64,000 nucleotides of DNA, taken from contig JARVLF010000013.1 in assembly GCA_030849465.1 (NCBI GenBank), positions 1 through 64,000 on the forward strand. Reading direction: 5' to 3'. The translations under genes and the position numbers were made by a program. Source of the DNA: Moesziomyces globuligerus. Its lineage: Eukaryota > Basidiomycota > Ustilaginomycetes > Ustilaginales > Ustilaginaceae. Below, in pieces: positions 9,563 to 21,300 of this stretch (position 1 is its first letter; the number at the start of each line of letters is the position of its first letter). Under the pieces are notes generated by a model, which did not search any database, was not told where the DNA came from, and worked only from the letters and a program-made list of their open reading frames with translations.

Positions 9563-12472
9563 ATGTCCAAGTTCCCCAACCATGGCCTCTTCACCAGGAC
9601 CGCCGCAGCATCCACTCGCTCCTCGAGCTTAATAGCCCACGCTCGGGGAGGCGCTCCTCGCCGCCGATCTGCTGCCTCTTCCATCAACACCATCCATGCA
9701 GCCTCACACCCCTCAGCCTCTCAGACGCCCTTCATCGGCCCTCTGACTCTCGCAGCGTCTCAAACTGCATCGGCGCAGCATTCACCGCAAGTCCCATCAC
9801 CTAGCGAGCTCCGTGCAGAGACCGGCAGCTCGTCCGTCGCCGAGCTACGCCAGACGCGCGAACTCTCCTTGGAGCACACCGACAGCATTGTCAACGCATT
9901 CGATCCGCACCTCCGTTCCAGCTTGCACCTCTCCGACCACGACTCTCCTTCCACATCCACTTCAACCCACGCCGACATCGTGCTTCGACCATCCTCTCAG
10001 CTGCACATCACAGCTCCCCTATCACCGTCCTCCATCGCGTTTTCCGCCGCAGCACGTCACCTCTCGCGAGTTCACGTCTCTTACTTTCCGCATCCGTCTC
10101 TGGACCGTATACGCACTCACCGAAGCTCGCCGCCCTACTTTGTCCCTCACTCCCGGGCCATCCACGTCTTTCATCCACATGCCGCCGCCTCCCACGCTTT
10201 GAATCCCGTCACTGTTCCAGCCTTCGACTCGCCGGATTCCGTCGCCAGCATCGATGGTCGCCCTCTCACCACCAAGCGATCTTCGAGGAGGATCAAGCCA
10301 GACGAATCACATGCTCCAGGCTACGTGCCCCTTTGGAATGCCTCAGCCACACCGCAAGCCTCCGCATCTCCATCCAAGCTCGCATCGCAACCATCGCTGC
10401 TTTCTTCCTCTCTCGATCTGCGCCTAGACAGCCTCTCCCTGCTACCCGCAGATCGCTCTGGCTCAGCTCCGCCGGGCTCCTCGATCTACTCCGTCCCCGT
10501 CGCCCTCATTGCTGGCACAACGGATGCTACAGTCGTTTCAAGCCAGTCTGCGCATGCATCCTTTCGTGCTCAGGAACCGCCTTTCAACACGACGTCGTCG
10601 TCTCAAGCAGAAACGACTGACTGGACGCATCCCGAACAAAGCAGCTCCGCCTGGCAATCTTCTTCCTCATCGTCGAAATCGTCCAAGTCCTCGTCCAGCT
10701 CGTCTTCGTCTTCGTCGTCGCGGTCTCCAACGCCAACCATTTCCGCAAGACCCCATCTCACCACATCTACTGTGCAAAAGGACTCCTCCGGTAGCCACGG
10801 TAGTGGATCCAGCACGCCGACACAAAATCACAGCCTTTCTCCTCATCAACTCGAACATGCCCTCTTCGGTCCCTCCTCAGTTCTCGCCGCTGCGGCGCAC
10901 GCCTCTCGCACCAACTTCGAGCAACGACGCAGCGCGCTGAGCCCGGCTTCCCTCGATTCTTCCGACGTAGCCGAATCAACACCGCTTTGGACTGGCTCGC
11001 TCACTTCGCCCAAACACGGCAAGCTACACTACTCTTTCGAACATGGCGCCTATGGCATTCCCAAACGCCATCCATGGGCTGCCGTGCGCGGCAACGGAAA
11101 AAGGGTTCAGTCAGCTCCCAAGCCCGTAGCAAGATCCGGCGCTGCCGGCATGTTGGCCGCTGCCGCGGATTTCCTCACTGGCTCCGCATCAGCCTCCGGT
11201 CCCCCAGCCGCAAAGGAGAAACTCGGCGGAGAGAGCCTCATCGCCGAGGACGGGCGACGCCTTGGTCTCAACTCTCCCATTCGCGAACACGGTCGCATTG
11301 TGCAGGATCGACTGCAATCCGTCCAAGTCGGCGAGGACGCGTACTTCCTGCGTCCTGACTCAATCGGTGTGGCAGACGGCGTCGGCGGCTGGGCATCGCG
11401 CGCTGGCGCAGATCCTGCGCTGTTTTCTCGGTTGCTCATGCACTTCTGCGCCGCCGAGCTCAGCAAATTCGACGGCCTGAGTGCGGACGAGCTCGCGGCG
11501 CAAAATGGCAGGAAGCTGAGAGAGTGGGAAAGCATCGACCCGGTCGAAGTCATGCACATCGCATGGGAGCGATGCGTGCGCGCCTCCCGGCGCGAGGGCA
11601 TCCTCGGCTCTTCCACCGCGCTTCTTGCCGTGCTGCGGGGGGACGAACTCCGCATTGCCAACCTGGGTGACTGCGTATTGCTCATCATTCGCGCAGGCGA
11701 GCTGCTTTTCCGATCGACCGAGCAGCAGCACTCGTTCAACTTCCCCGTCCAGCTGGGTATGATGGGTCACACCGCCGAGAGCGTCACCATCGCGGCCAAT
11801 CGGACCCTCGCGCGTGACGGCTTCCTGCAATCAGGAGCCTCCGACGACCTGGACGATAACGCGCCCAATCCTCTCGGCACGACGACGCCGGCATCCATGG
11901 ACGAAGCACGCCGGTATCGACCCGCCGGCGCAACCGCATCCGAAACCGACGAGACGGAAGAGGCTGAGTGGGACGAGCCACGTCGTGACGCCGGTCGATG
12001 GGCAGTCAAGGTACAGAAGGGAGATATCATCATTGTAGGCAGCGATGGCCTTGTCGACAATCTCTTTGACGAGGACATCGTCGAGGAAGTCCTGAGATTT
12101 GCACCAGCCCCGGTCTCACAAGGCCTGGACGCTGCTGGCCATGCTACGCCACTCGCAGACGGCGAAAGGGAGACGGAGTACAGGCTGCCGCACGACTTTT
12201 GTCCTCAGCTGGTATCGGAGGCCTTGTGCTCGCGCGCCAAGGCTGTCTCTGAGGATTCTCGAGCAGTGAGCTCGCCTTTCCAGCAACGAGCCATGGAGGA
12301 AGGTCTGCACTACGTGGGCGGAAAGCACGACGACATCTCGGTGGTGGTCGCCGTGGTTGGCGACCCATCGGAGCGCCTCACTCGAGCCGGCTTTTCGGTG
12401 GGCTCGGATCACGGATCCATGTCGGAATCGACGTCAGCCGATTCCCACGGGCAGAGTCAACTCTCTGTCTGA
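9563..12472 (+). CDS. PTC7: PTC7-like mitochondrial PP2C protein phosphatase
   Basis: The 969-residue product has a C-terminal PP2C/SpoIIE-type domain, about residues 580-940. Visible motifs are ADGVGGW (metal-binding Asp near residue 605), GSSTALLAVL with IANLGDC, GDIIIVGSDGLVDNLFDEDI, and GGKHDDISVVV near the end. These fit the Ptc7 branch, which in yeast acts in mitochondria on coenzyme Q synthesis. The N-terminus (MSKFPNHGLFTRTAAASTRS...) is rich in Arg, Ser and Ala and poor in acids, like a mitochondrial presequence. The middle is long and Ser-rich, with a near-pure Ser tract coded at about 10660-10720, and makes the protein far longer than yeast Ptc7. The open frame begins with GTG at 9548; the first ATG is 9563. 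It converges with the next gene, 101 bp apart. Confidence 0.88.
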   Translation: MSKFPNHGLFTRTAAASTRSSSLIAHARGGAPRRRSAASSINTIHAASHPSASQTPFIGPLTLAASQTASAQHSPQVPSPSELRAETGSSSVAELRQTRELSLEHTDSIVNAFDPHLRSSLHLSDHDSPSTSTSTHADIVLRPSSQLHITAPLSPSSIAFSAAARHLSRVHVSYFPHPSLDRIRTHRSSPPYFVPHSRAIHVFHPHAAASHALNPVTVPAFDSPDSVASIDGRPLTTKRSSRRIKPDESHAPGYVPLWNASATPQASASPSKLASQPSLLSSSLDLRLDSLSLLPADRSGSAPPGSSIYSVPVALIAGTTDATVVSSQSAHASFRAQEPPFNTTSSSQAETTDWTHPEQSSSAWQSSSSSSKSSKSSSSSSSSSSSRSPTPTISARPHLTTSTVQKDSSGSHGSGSSTPTQNHSLSPHQLEHALFGPSSVLAAAAHASRTNFEQRRSALSPASLDSSDVAESTPLWTGSLTSPKHGKLHYSFEHGAYGIPKRHPWAAVRGNGKRVQSAPKPVARSGAAGMLAAAADFLTGSASASGPPAAKEKLGGESLIAEDGRRLGLNSPIREHGRIVQDRLQSVQVGEDAYFLRPDSIGVADGVGGWASRAGADPALFSRLLMHFCAAELSKFDGLSADELAAQNGRKLREWESIDPVEVMHIAWERCVRASRREGILGSSTALLAVLRGDELRIANLGDCVLLIIRAGELLFRSTEQQHSFNFPVQLGMMGHTAESVTIAANRTLARDGFLQSGASDDLDDNAPNPLGTTTPASMDEARRYRPAGATASETDETEEAEWDEPRRDAGRWAVKVQKGDIIIVGSDGLVDNLFDEDIVEEVLRFAPAPVSQGLDAAGHATPLADGERETEYRLPHDFCPQLVSEALCSRAKAVSEDSRAVSSPFQQRAMEEGLHYVGGKHDDISVVVAVVGDPSERLTRAGFSVGSDHGSMSESTSADSHGQSQLSV

Positions 12473-12573
12473 GCGTGCGCGTGGGGGACCACACGCTTTG
12501 TGAAACACAGATCTCACGTTGAAGAGATGGAATTTCATTTGTCATCCTCACACCACCCCCGGGCGAACAAGTC

Positions 12574-14302
12574 CTACGCTAACGTGTGAACAGAAGCTTC
12601 GGATCGCATTTTGTCGTCCAGAGGAAACTGTTGTCCGCTCGAGCCACACTTGCCGCTTGCACTTCGGATCTGCGCGTACTCGCGTTCGAAGAACCACTCT
12701 TTCGCACCAAACGCCGGCTTGAGCTCGTCGAACCAACTTGCCTGCGCGTCGAACCTCGCGAACATGGTTTCTCGACACCAGGCTGGATTCCTCGCCTGAA
12801 GAAATCGCAGAACAAACACCTTCTCGTGGCCCGGCTGAGTCGCTCCCGCTCCTGGCGTAATGGAAGGAAGTTCCGTGATGCCGACCACCTGGATCTTGCC
12901 GGGTGAAGCCGACATCGAAGGCCCTTGCACTGTCCTTGCTGTTCCAGCAACGCTGGTGACTGACCAGACAAAAGGGTTATCACCTACAGTGAAAGAGAGA
13001 CCGGCCAGGGCCACTGAGGAACTTACCAGCTGTCTTGTAGATGTCGAACGCTTTGTATAGAGGCACTTCGAAGAAATGCTTTGCGCCTGTGTCTCGCTCA
13101 ACGAATAAGTAGTACGGTATCATTCCCATGCGTGTTTGCAGGCGCCACATGTTCGCCCATACTGCCGGGTCGTCGTTGATTCCGCGGATCAGAGGTGCTT
13201 GGCAGCGAATCTGCGCACCAGTGGCCCGAATTCTACGCACTGCTTCCTGAACGAGCGGCGTACTTAGCTCCACGGGGTGAGAGAAGTGCGCCATAATCGA
13301 CAGGTGTCGGCCACTGTCACAAATCCGCTTAAAGAGCTTCAAAGTGGAGGTGGCGTCGCCATCGTTGACGAATCGCTCTGGCCAGTACGCCAAGGACTTT
13401 GTTCCGATTCGGATTGTAACCAAGTGGGAGACGCTAGCGTCGTCGAGGATCGGATTGAGGTAACGCTCCCAATGGCGCGTCGTCATCACCATCGGATCGC
13501 CACCCGTGAAGAGTAAGTCGCTCACATCGCGATTGTGGGTAAGATACTGAACGAGTCGGCGTGCATCCTTGGATTGGAATGCCTGCTCCGAGCCCACTGC
13601 CGTGAACTGGGCCCAGCGGAAGCAATAGGTGCAGAAGCTATGGCAGTACTGCGCTTCGGTCGGGAAGAACAGCACGGTCTCGCGGTACTTGTGCTGGATC
13701 CCCGGAACGGATGCCCCGTCCTTGGGCCTCACCCCCGGATCTTTGGGCACGTTCTCCGTTTTCTGGTTGGCTGGGTGGGGGTTTAGCTTGGCTCGGATCT
13801 GCTCAGCCAGCGCTCGAAAGGTGACGCTGTCGACTTGGCTGCGAAGCGCAAGCTTGAGGCGGCTCACCTCATCCGCAGCCAGCATCGAAGGCTGCGGAAA
13901 GACGAGCCGGAAGATGGGATCGTTCGGGACGTTTTGCCAATCGATCAGCTGGTCTACAACGTAATTGTTGGCACGCATCGGGAAGATGTGCGCTGCTGCG
14001 GTGTAGTCCTCAGCATCCAAGTGCGGAGCTCGCTCGTTCAGAAGAGGTTTGATACCGGACGTCGACACCATCCGATACTCGAGCGGTGGTTCCGAGTACT
14101 TGTTGCCGAGGGCTTTCCTCCACTGCTTGGAATCATTGAGCGTGGGAACAGCGTCCGCCATTTCAAATGCCGGCTCACTGGCCATTGCAGCCAGACGCTT
14201 GGTCGGAAGTGTGCTGCACAGGCATCTTTTGGCTGATCGCAATCCTGTGTTACTTGAGCCACCGCATCTGAGAAGTCTTTGCGTGTCTTGAAGACGAAGC
14301 AT
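12574..14302 (-). CDS. KamA-family radical SAM enzyme (lysine 2,3-aminomutase-like)
   Basis: Exons read 14302-13027 and 12983-12574, split by a 43-bp GT-AG intron (12984-13026) that restores ...YKTAGDNPFVW. The radical SAM cluster motif C-x3-C-x2-C appears as CHSFCTYCFRW. Family members bind a [4Fe-4S] cluster and SAM, and classical ones use PLP to shift an amino group on lysine. The C-terminal part reads TVQGPSMSASPGK, where the classical enzyme has a glycine-rich PLP-lysine motif, so the substrate is uncertain. I chose the ATG at 14302 (A at -3), which gives a presequence-like MLRLQDTQRLLRCG. An in-frame ATG at 14440 has a weak context and would add 46 residues, also without many acids. Mitochondrial location is inferred. 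It is divergent from the ferredoxin gene and probably of bacterial descent. Confidence 0.87.
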
Positions 14303-15168
14303 GTTGTCGGTTTGGACCCTAGAAGTTGGAAGCCGTACTTGAGCTATGCTTTGCGTCGGTACAATAGGCATCAGTTCGAAAGAGCTTTTTATACGAGCGA
14401 AGACCTTCCAGATGGCTCGGGGAAGGGGAGACGAACTCATTCGAACACGAAGCGAGCGTGGTGTATCGAAGGTTTATGCTGTCTCATGTGACCATCTTGC
14501 CAAGCTTCCGGGAAGGTCGAGGAGACCGGACTCGACTCGTGAATAGGGTTAGCATTTGTTTTGTCGTGGTGCTCTATTGGCACGTTCTTGGCGCCTCAAA
14601 CCAAGACCCGGCCAAGAAATCGTAAAGTCGGTGAAGCCTAGATGGCGTGTGATGGCCGGGACATCTTCTGATAGCTCGCCAACGGGTCAACTACAGTACA
14701 ATCTCGAGGAAGGTGCCTATTCGGATCTCGATCGACACTCGACGGCGTTCTTGGCGGAGGTCAGAAGACAGGGTCTCATGACTGCCGGTCCCGGTCAGGT
14801 GGGAAGAAGAGCTCGAGCATGGCTCGCGCAAAGTAGCCCGTGGGGTAGCCACGACTGTGGAAGCGCATCGGCTCGTGATCCGATGCTTTGAGCTTTCGAC
14901 GTCCCGCTACGCGAATGCTGCATCATCACCTGATGTGATGCTGGAGCGTCCAGAATGGCGAGGGGAATTAATGCGATGACTGTTACGACTGTATCCACCG
15001 AGAATGCCCAGGAGTGCGAGCTTGCTCCTAGGTTCGGGGTCTCCTTTCCTCTGCGGAGGCGGATTTGATTGGATGCACAGGGCTGGGTAGGAGCAACAAG
15101 CTGATATAAATAGGTTGTGAAGCTTTCCCCATCTTCGAAGGTGTAGCAACGATTCATACTACGGCAAG
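14303..15168. promoter_or_regulatory. Shared divergent region between KamA-like gene and ferredoxin
   Basis: About 0.87 kb (0.73 kb if the longer KamA start is used) separates two divergent starts. No gene is supported; a 111-codon frame at 14556-14891 has no recognisable feature. The arrangement allows a bidirectional promoter. I see no clear operator-like repeat. Confidence 0.4.
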
Positions 15169-15911
15169 ATGGCGTCTCGCTTGCCACAGAAGACGCTGAG
15201 GCTGCTCGCTGCCAGCCTCTCCACATCGTCGAGAGCCTCCTGCGCAACTCTGAGCAGGAAGCCGTCCTCATCTAGTCGCATGGCGCATGAAGCGTATGCA
15301 GCTAGACCTGGGTTGAACTTCACCGATCCTCAGGCTGGCAAGGAGGATATCAAGGTGGAATGGGTCACCTTCGAAGGCCGAGTTCTGGCAGACTCTCGGC
15401 TAGACGAGGGGGAGACTCTTCTCAATGCTGCTCGGGCAAAAGGGATCGAGCTCGAAGGTAGGTGGCTGAGACGTCGGCCTTGTCTTGCGCGCATCATAGC
15501 TGGCGTAACGCGCACTGACAGCAGGTGATCCGAGACGACATTGCGTCCACAGGAGCTTGCGATGGCAAGTTGGCATGTTCTACGTGCCATGTTGTGCTGG
15601 AGCAGCGGGCGTACGAGCTCCTCGAAGGGCCTTCGGAGCAGGAGGAAGATCTTCTCGACCTTGCTCATGGCCTCGAGCGATGGTAAGTGTCATCACGACC
15701 GAGGCGATGCTTCCGGCCATGCAGCTGCAGTCCACTCATCTTTCGGCAATGGTTTGCCTTTGTTACCGCTGTCGTAACATGTTGCAGCTCTCGACTTGGC
15801 TGTCAAGTCAAGCTGTCTGGCCTGAGGCCCATCACCAACAAAGTCACGGTGAAGCTGCCGAACGTTCTCGTGGACAGTGATAGCAAAGAAGCGGTCCTGC
15901 CAATGCTGTAA
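15169..15911 (+). CDS. YAH1: Mitochondrial [2Fe-2S] ferredoxin (adrenodoxin/Yah1 type)
   Basis: Three exons (15169-15457, 15553-15682, 15788-15911) give 180 residues. Introns are 95 and 105 bp with GT-AG ends. Joining them creates the vertebrate-type ferredoxin signature [14 protein letters not shown]-x5-C-x2-C at residues 99, 105 and 108. A fourth cysteine lies 36 residues further on, in CSRLGCQV. That spacing is the adrenodoxin pattern, and no single unspliced frame contains it. The N-terminus ([23 protein letters not shown]) is a typical mitochondrial presequence. Known family roles are electron delivery from NADPH-ferredoxin reductase to Fe-S cluster, haem A and coenzyme Q synthesis. A GTAAGT at the stop codon could be read as another donor, but the protein already has normal length. 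Confidence 0.93.
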
Positions 15912-16456
15912 GTCAATCACTGCAGCGTTTCGTTCGCTTCCTTTTGGTACCTTTCTTTCTCCTTTGAATTAAGAGCCAAATTTCATTTTGATCAAAAATC
16001 AGCCTACCGGTCGTGACTTGAGCGGCAAAGAGGTCTGTGCAGCGTGACGCAACGTCGACTGTGCTCCACATGCTCGGGGTGTTGGTCGGCTGCACCGAGA
16101 AAGAGAAAGGGTCTCTATCGGTGCTTCCGAGCCTGTGGGAATGTCGTGTGGGCCCTCGTGACTCGCCAGGGCAGGCGGCTACGGCTGTCCCGGTCGAGTG
16201 TGAGTGTGATCATGAACGGCAGGTCCGTGCAAGACGGTCCCTGCCTCGACTCTTAACCCTCTTCTCCTCCTGCCAATGTCGCTGTCGAGCCAAGCTTGAC
16301 CATCAGGCGCGCTGCAGCTTGTCGAGACAATCACGCCATCGCCTTGAGCGCCTATCGCGGTGCCCTTGACGAGAGCCTGTCGACGGAGACGCTTCCCGTG
16401 CAGCCGCTTTCATTTGCTCGCCTCGCCACGCACTGATCTAGCGATCGAGTTCGATC
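15912..16456. other. Intergenic, nothing recognised
   Basis: 545 bp between two plus-strand genes. A short AT-rich patch near 15950-16000 may belong to the ferredoxin 3' UTR. No gene or repeat is supported. Confidence 0.5.
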
Positions 16457-17689
16457 ATGTCGGCTTCGAAATCGCCAATGGCAGAGCCGCAAAGTGTCGC
16501 CAGCATGCAGGCCATTTGGGAGCAAGAGTGAGTGACCGACTTTGTCAACACCAATTCGACCAGTTCATCCATGCTACCTATCATGTCGTGTCATATCCGT
16601 TCGCTGTGCTGACGACAAGGGCGTCTCACTCTGCATCCCACCTTGGCCCCACAAAGCGCCGACCTCGCTATCTGCACGACCTGCGGCAACCAATATTCAT
16701 CTCTCCAAGGCCCACTCGAATGCCCTGTTTGCTACGGTGCGTATCATATCATCTGCCGGCGTTTATCACAGCCCCACTGGTGTGCCTCCTTCGCCGGTCC
16801 TCGTGACTGATTTTGTGACCAGCTCCCCCCGAAATACTCGTCAGATGATCGCCAGTATCCATGCCCGACCGGTCAAGCCTACACGTCCGCCAGGATGCTC
16901 GCTTCCAAGACCTCCTTCGAGCTTGTGCCAGAGCCTGAGGATGAAAGGATCATTCGCGTCAAGCTTGAGCCTCCCGTCGCCATCGGCCAAACCCCTTTCA
17001 TCCTCCTCACCAGCAAAGGCATTGCAATATGGGATTGCTGCGGCTTCGTCTCGGTCGATTTGATGCACGCCATCCGTCAACTCAGCCCCACTGGCAAAGT
17101 TTCGGCCATCTTCATATCCCATCCCCACTTTTTCGGCACTAGCCTGACCTGGGCCAAGATGCTGGATTGCAACGTCTTCATCTCCAAGCCCGACCGCCTC
17201 TGGTATCAGCGTGGTCTCGACTCGGCCCAGCCACATGCCGACGTGGCTGCGCGCAAACACTACGTCGTCGAGGTAGAGCCCGGCACATTCACTCTCCCGC
17301 ATCTGCCTGCCATCACCCTCGTCCGTTGCGGCGGCCATTTCCCGGGCTCCAACGTGCTCCACTGGGATCGCGACGCGGAGCCGCAGCAGGCTTGTCCTCG
17401 GCGCGGTGCAGCCGTGTTCTGTGCCGACACCTTCATGGTGATGCCCGACCGAAAGAGGTTCACCTTCGCCTACAGCTTTCCCAATAATATACCCCTTCCT
17501 CCACGCGACGTCGAGCACATCTGGACTCAGATGCGCAATTTCAGCTGGTCGGCCACTTATGGCGGCTGGTCGGGCCGCCATATCCTTGCGGACTCCCGCG
17601 CGGTGCTCCTCCGCAGTGCACGCTACTACGTTCAGATGGAGGGTCATTCGTCCGATGATTTCCAAGAGCTACGCGAAGCTCGAGCTTGA
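16457..17689 (+). CDS. Zinc-ribbon plus metallo-beta-lactamase-fold hydrolase-like protein
   Basis: Three exons (16457-16527, 16657-16736, 16845-17689) give 331 residues. The introns (129 and 108 bp) were chosen because they join DADLAICTTCGNQ and CPVCYDDRQYPCPTGQ in frame. The first 50 residues hold a four-cysteine zinc-ribbon pattern, C30-x2-C33-x12-C46-x2-C49. The rest resembles a fungal family with a metallo-beta-lactamase fold, seen in ISHPHFFGTSLTWAK and CGGHFPGSNVLHW. The usual HxHxDH motif is reduced to HPHFF, so hydrolytic activity is uncertain. The substrate is unknown. Two more cryptic acceptors (near 16649 and 16821) make the intron ends less certain than the exon cores. Confidence 0.78.
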
Positions 17690-18302
17690 TCCTATCCCGC
17701 CAGCGCCTCTCGATCGAGAGCTCTGCATGATCCTGCCGAGCTTAATCTAAGCGCCGGCAAACCCCACCGGGCCCCTTCTGCAAACTCTGCCTGGCTCCTC
17801 CCTCTCTTCATCAACCCTTTCGCATCGCCTCCGCGAGCTGACGGCCGGCGCTGATCCAGCCCCTGCGCACACGACGTTATGAAATCCCACCTTATCGCGC
17901 GCTGTCCGATCCAAATGCTGCAGTCTGCGCCTCAATTCCTCCGCTCAGTCTGCTCTGCATTGCGTTTGCGTTTGCGTCTGCTGTGCCGCACAAGCCGTCC
18001 CCTTGCTGCACCCTGGATGCGCTTCATTCTTCGAGTATGAAAAGCTCGGCCGCATCTCAGCCACTGCTCCCGTGGTGGGACCAGGGCCCTGATGGGTTTG
18101 TGCTGGTACATCCATCACACGCGGGCGTTCTCCTGCTTGACTTCCTGGCTCAGACCTTCCAGATGCTTTTAAGGAACCGCGCGGAGGGATTGTCGCCACA
18201 GTCCCACCCTCGCACGCATATCGACTCCGTTCACAATTGATTGGGTCATCAAGCTTGCGTCTATCGCCACTCTTGGTTGCTTGCTCGAGCTGGTCCTCCA
18301 TC
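17690..18302. other. Intergenic upstream of the second C2H2 regulator
   Basis: 613 bp with no supportable gene. The last part before 18303 is likely promoter and leader of the downstream regulator. No repeat was noticed. Confidence 0.45.
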
Positions 18303-21300
18303 ATGCCGGCCACACGCGGGCACAGCTCGGCTCGCAAGTTTCATTGCGAAGTAGAGGGATGTTCTGCCTCCTTTGTCAAGCGTGCTCACTTGCGCAGGCA
18401 TGAGATGACGCATACACAGAGAAGGGACTTCAATTGCCCTGGTTGCAACCGCGCTTTCTCTCGAAACGACAGCATGTCCCGTCACCTTCGTCGCAAACAT
18501 CCGCACCTGTATCGCGCACAAGAGGATACCTCTCTCGACTCGACCGATATTGATCACCTTCTCATGCCCAGGCCACCAAGCGCGGCCGTCGCATCAGCAG
18601 CTGTCGCCGGCATGTCTTCTGTTAGCAACTGTGCCATGCCGACCCGAAGGTCGCCTTTCCAGCACAGCCGGGATAGTCCTGCACATAATCGACAAGACGA
18701 GTATCGTCCTCCTGCCAGCGCACTCGCAAGGTCGCCGATCAATTCCGACATGTACGGCCGTCCTGACGTTCCGCACTCAGCGCGATTCAGCGCTGGTCCT
18801 TCCCGTCCCCCTGGTGCTCCACACATGCCCTCAGAGTCGACCTATATAGCTCCACACGCTTCTCAGGTAAGTGGAAGTGTGCGAGGTTGTTGAACGGGCG
18901 AGTCCATGCATATACTGACATCACCGTCTAAATCAGGCGGAGAATCTCCGCCCCAATCAACATCGCCCGGGCTCGATCGTACGAAACGAGCAGGATGCAT
19001 TTGGATGGGCAGGTTTTCGCTCCAGTGCTCTCGGTAGCACAGAGACAGCGAATCGCTCCCACGCGACCAGAAGGCAGCCGGGTCTGGAAAGCCAAATGCT
19101 GAGGCAAGAGTGGATCCAGTGTTCTGATGCTCAACCCGGTAGTCTTCTGGCAGGCAGAAGTGTAGCACCCACGGCTGCTCACTCTCGATTCCCTTGGGAC
19201 CGACCAGACGAAGAGATGCCCCGGGTTCCTTCTCCAGGTATGGATGACTGGCCGGCGTCCGGCGCATGTGAACCATCTGGCAGCATGCTTCCGCAAGATG
19301 CTGTCCGTCGCGGCTGCTTCCGGACTCCCTCTTCGCAAGCAGCGTTCGAGCAGGCTGCTCTGCCGCCCGGTGCTCCGCCTATGGCCGAACAGCCGTTCGG
19401 CTCTGGAGTACGGGCTGCTACAGACTTGCTTCGGTCCGAGTACTTTATTGATGCCATGCGCCCGCTAGGCAATGAAGAGTACGGATTTGACTCGCACAGT
19501 TTCATCCCCCAAACATCAGAACGTGTGCGCGTGGAGTCCGGGCTGGGCTTTTCAGAGCCCGGTCTGGATGGTTCGCTTCCTGGATTCGACCCGCAGGTGT
19601 CCCTCTCAAATCCCTCGGTGGCTGCGGCGGACGCCAATTTCGATATCGACCTCAGCAGTATGTGTGACCCGACGGCAAGTGTCAATCCTCCGAGCACAGG
19701 CCAACTGGAGCAAATCCTCACCGAGCTTGGGCTCGACTTCACCGCGGGCCAAGGCTCCGTTGCGGAATCGCCTCGTCCCAGCTCCTCTCAGGCACTCGGA
19801 GCAGGATCAAATCTTTCTGCGCCGCCGATGATCCCATCGCAGGACGTAGCACGAGCATCTTGGGACCCAGAGCGCCTTGCTCCGGTCATTCCCAACGTGC
19901 ATCTTCATCCGTCGTCCCAAACAGGATCTTCGCAAGGCTCTTTCTGCCTGCCATCGTTGACAGACTCGCAGGCCGAATATCTAGGCCCCAATGCGACGTC
20001 CCATCGAAGACCATTGGACCGTTCGCTCAGTACCGGCTCTTCAGCTTTCGATCTGGGCTCGCAGGGTCGCGCTCCTGCGATGCGAGCCTCAAGCTTCGCA
20101 GGGGCACTCAGCGAAAGCATTCCCGAAGCTGCAGAGACCTCGGATGCCGGAATCTCACCGCCAGAAGCCTCTTCTCAGAGCGCAGTTGCAAATTTCCTCA
20201 AGCCTCATGACTCGTTTCGTTCGCGGACGGCTACCTGGGACGATGAAGGCGACAGGAAGGCTGCTCACGCGGATGGGGCACCGCGAAAACAAACCCGCGA
20301 TCAGTTTCCGGACGCTCAACAGTGGGACCGATCTGAAGAGATAGGGCAAGCGCACGGTCATCAGACAGAAGGGAATAGAATGCAAGATACCGACAGTAAC
20401 CGCGGTACACAGACTTGGGGGTCGGAGTCTGGACCCATGCAGTGCTCACCGATAGCGACGCGCCCCTCGACGACCATGGATGGCCAAGCAGATACCGAAA
20501 TGGAGGACAACGTCGCCTCTCCGAATGTGCAGCATCGTGACAGCTCGGCGTCCATCTCCACTTCAGCGGTAGGCGGAGACCTCTTGCAGCTTGTGGTTGA
20601 GCGCTTCCGCGCCTTTGCACAGCTGTGTCAGGACTACATGCATCCGTCGACCACAATGGTGGATAATCTCGGAAGCTCAGTGCCCAAGGTGATCAGAGAC
20701 ATCGTTCCAGTCTTCCATCCAAAGATGGTCTGCTCGCAGAAGATCCACTCGACGGAAGAGGCTCTAGCAATACTAGCCCTTACATCAACCCTCAGCCAGG
20801 ACGTAACTGTCAAGGAAGAAGGCTACAGGCTCATTTGCTTCCTCTACGGCGTGGTCGTTCTCTCGTACAAGCATTCCTTGCATATGGGAGGAAAGTCATC
20901 TCCAATCTTGAACAGTTTGCTGCTCATCGGGAAGTTCGGCCTCCGTCAATCCACACCCGAATTCTGGCTCCGGTTTGAAGAAAGCCAAGCTCACATACTG
21001 CAAGATCTGCTGCGAATTGAGACGCGCATCGACCATCGCGATGATACCGTGGATCATCTAGACGCGCAAGAGCTCAAGAACATGCCCGAGGCAGAGCTGT
21101 TGTCAGTGTGGACCCGCTGGTACGAGCGCGAGAGTCGCAAGCGAACGCTGCTTCTTTGCGCGATCTCAGACTCGCAGGCGTCAAGCTACTTCAGCCCGTC
21201 CAGGATCAGTCTCGAGGCGCATCAGGAGAGTCCGCGCTGCCAATTCTTGTTCGGCCACGTCAATGAGCCGTGTCCAGATACCCTGTTCTTTGCATGGCCA

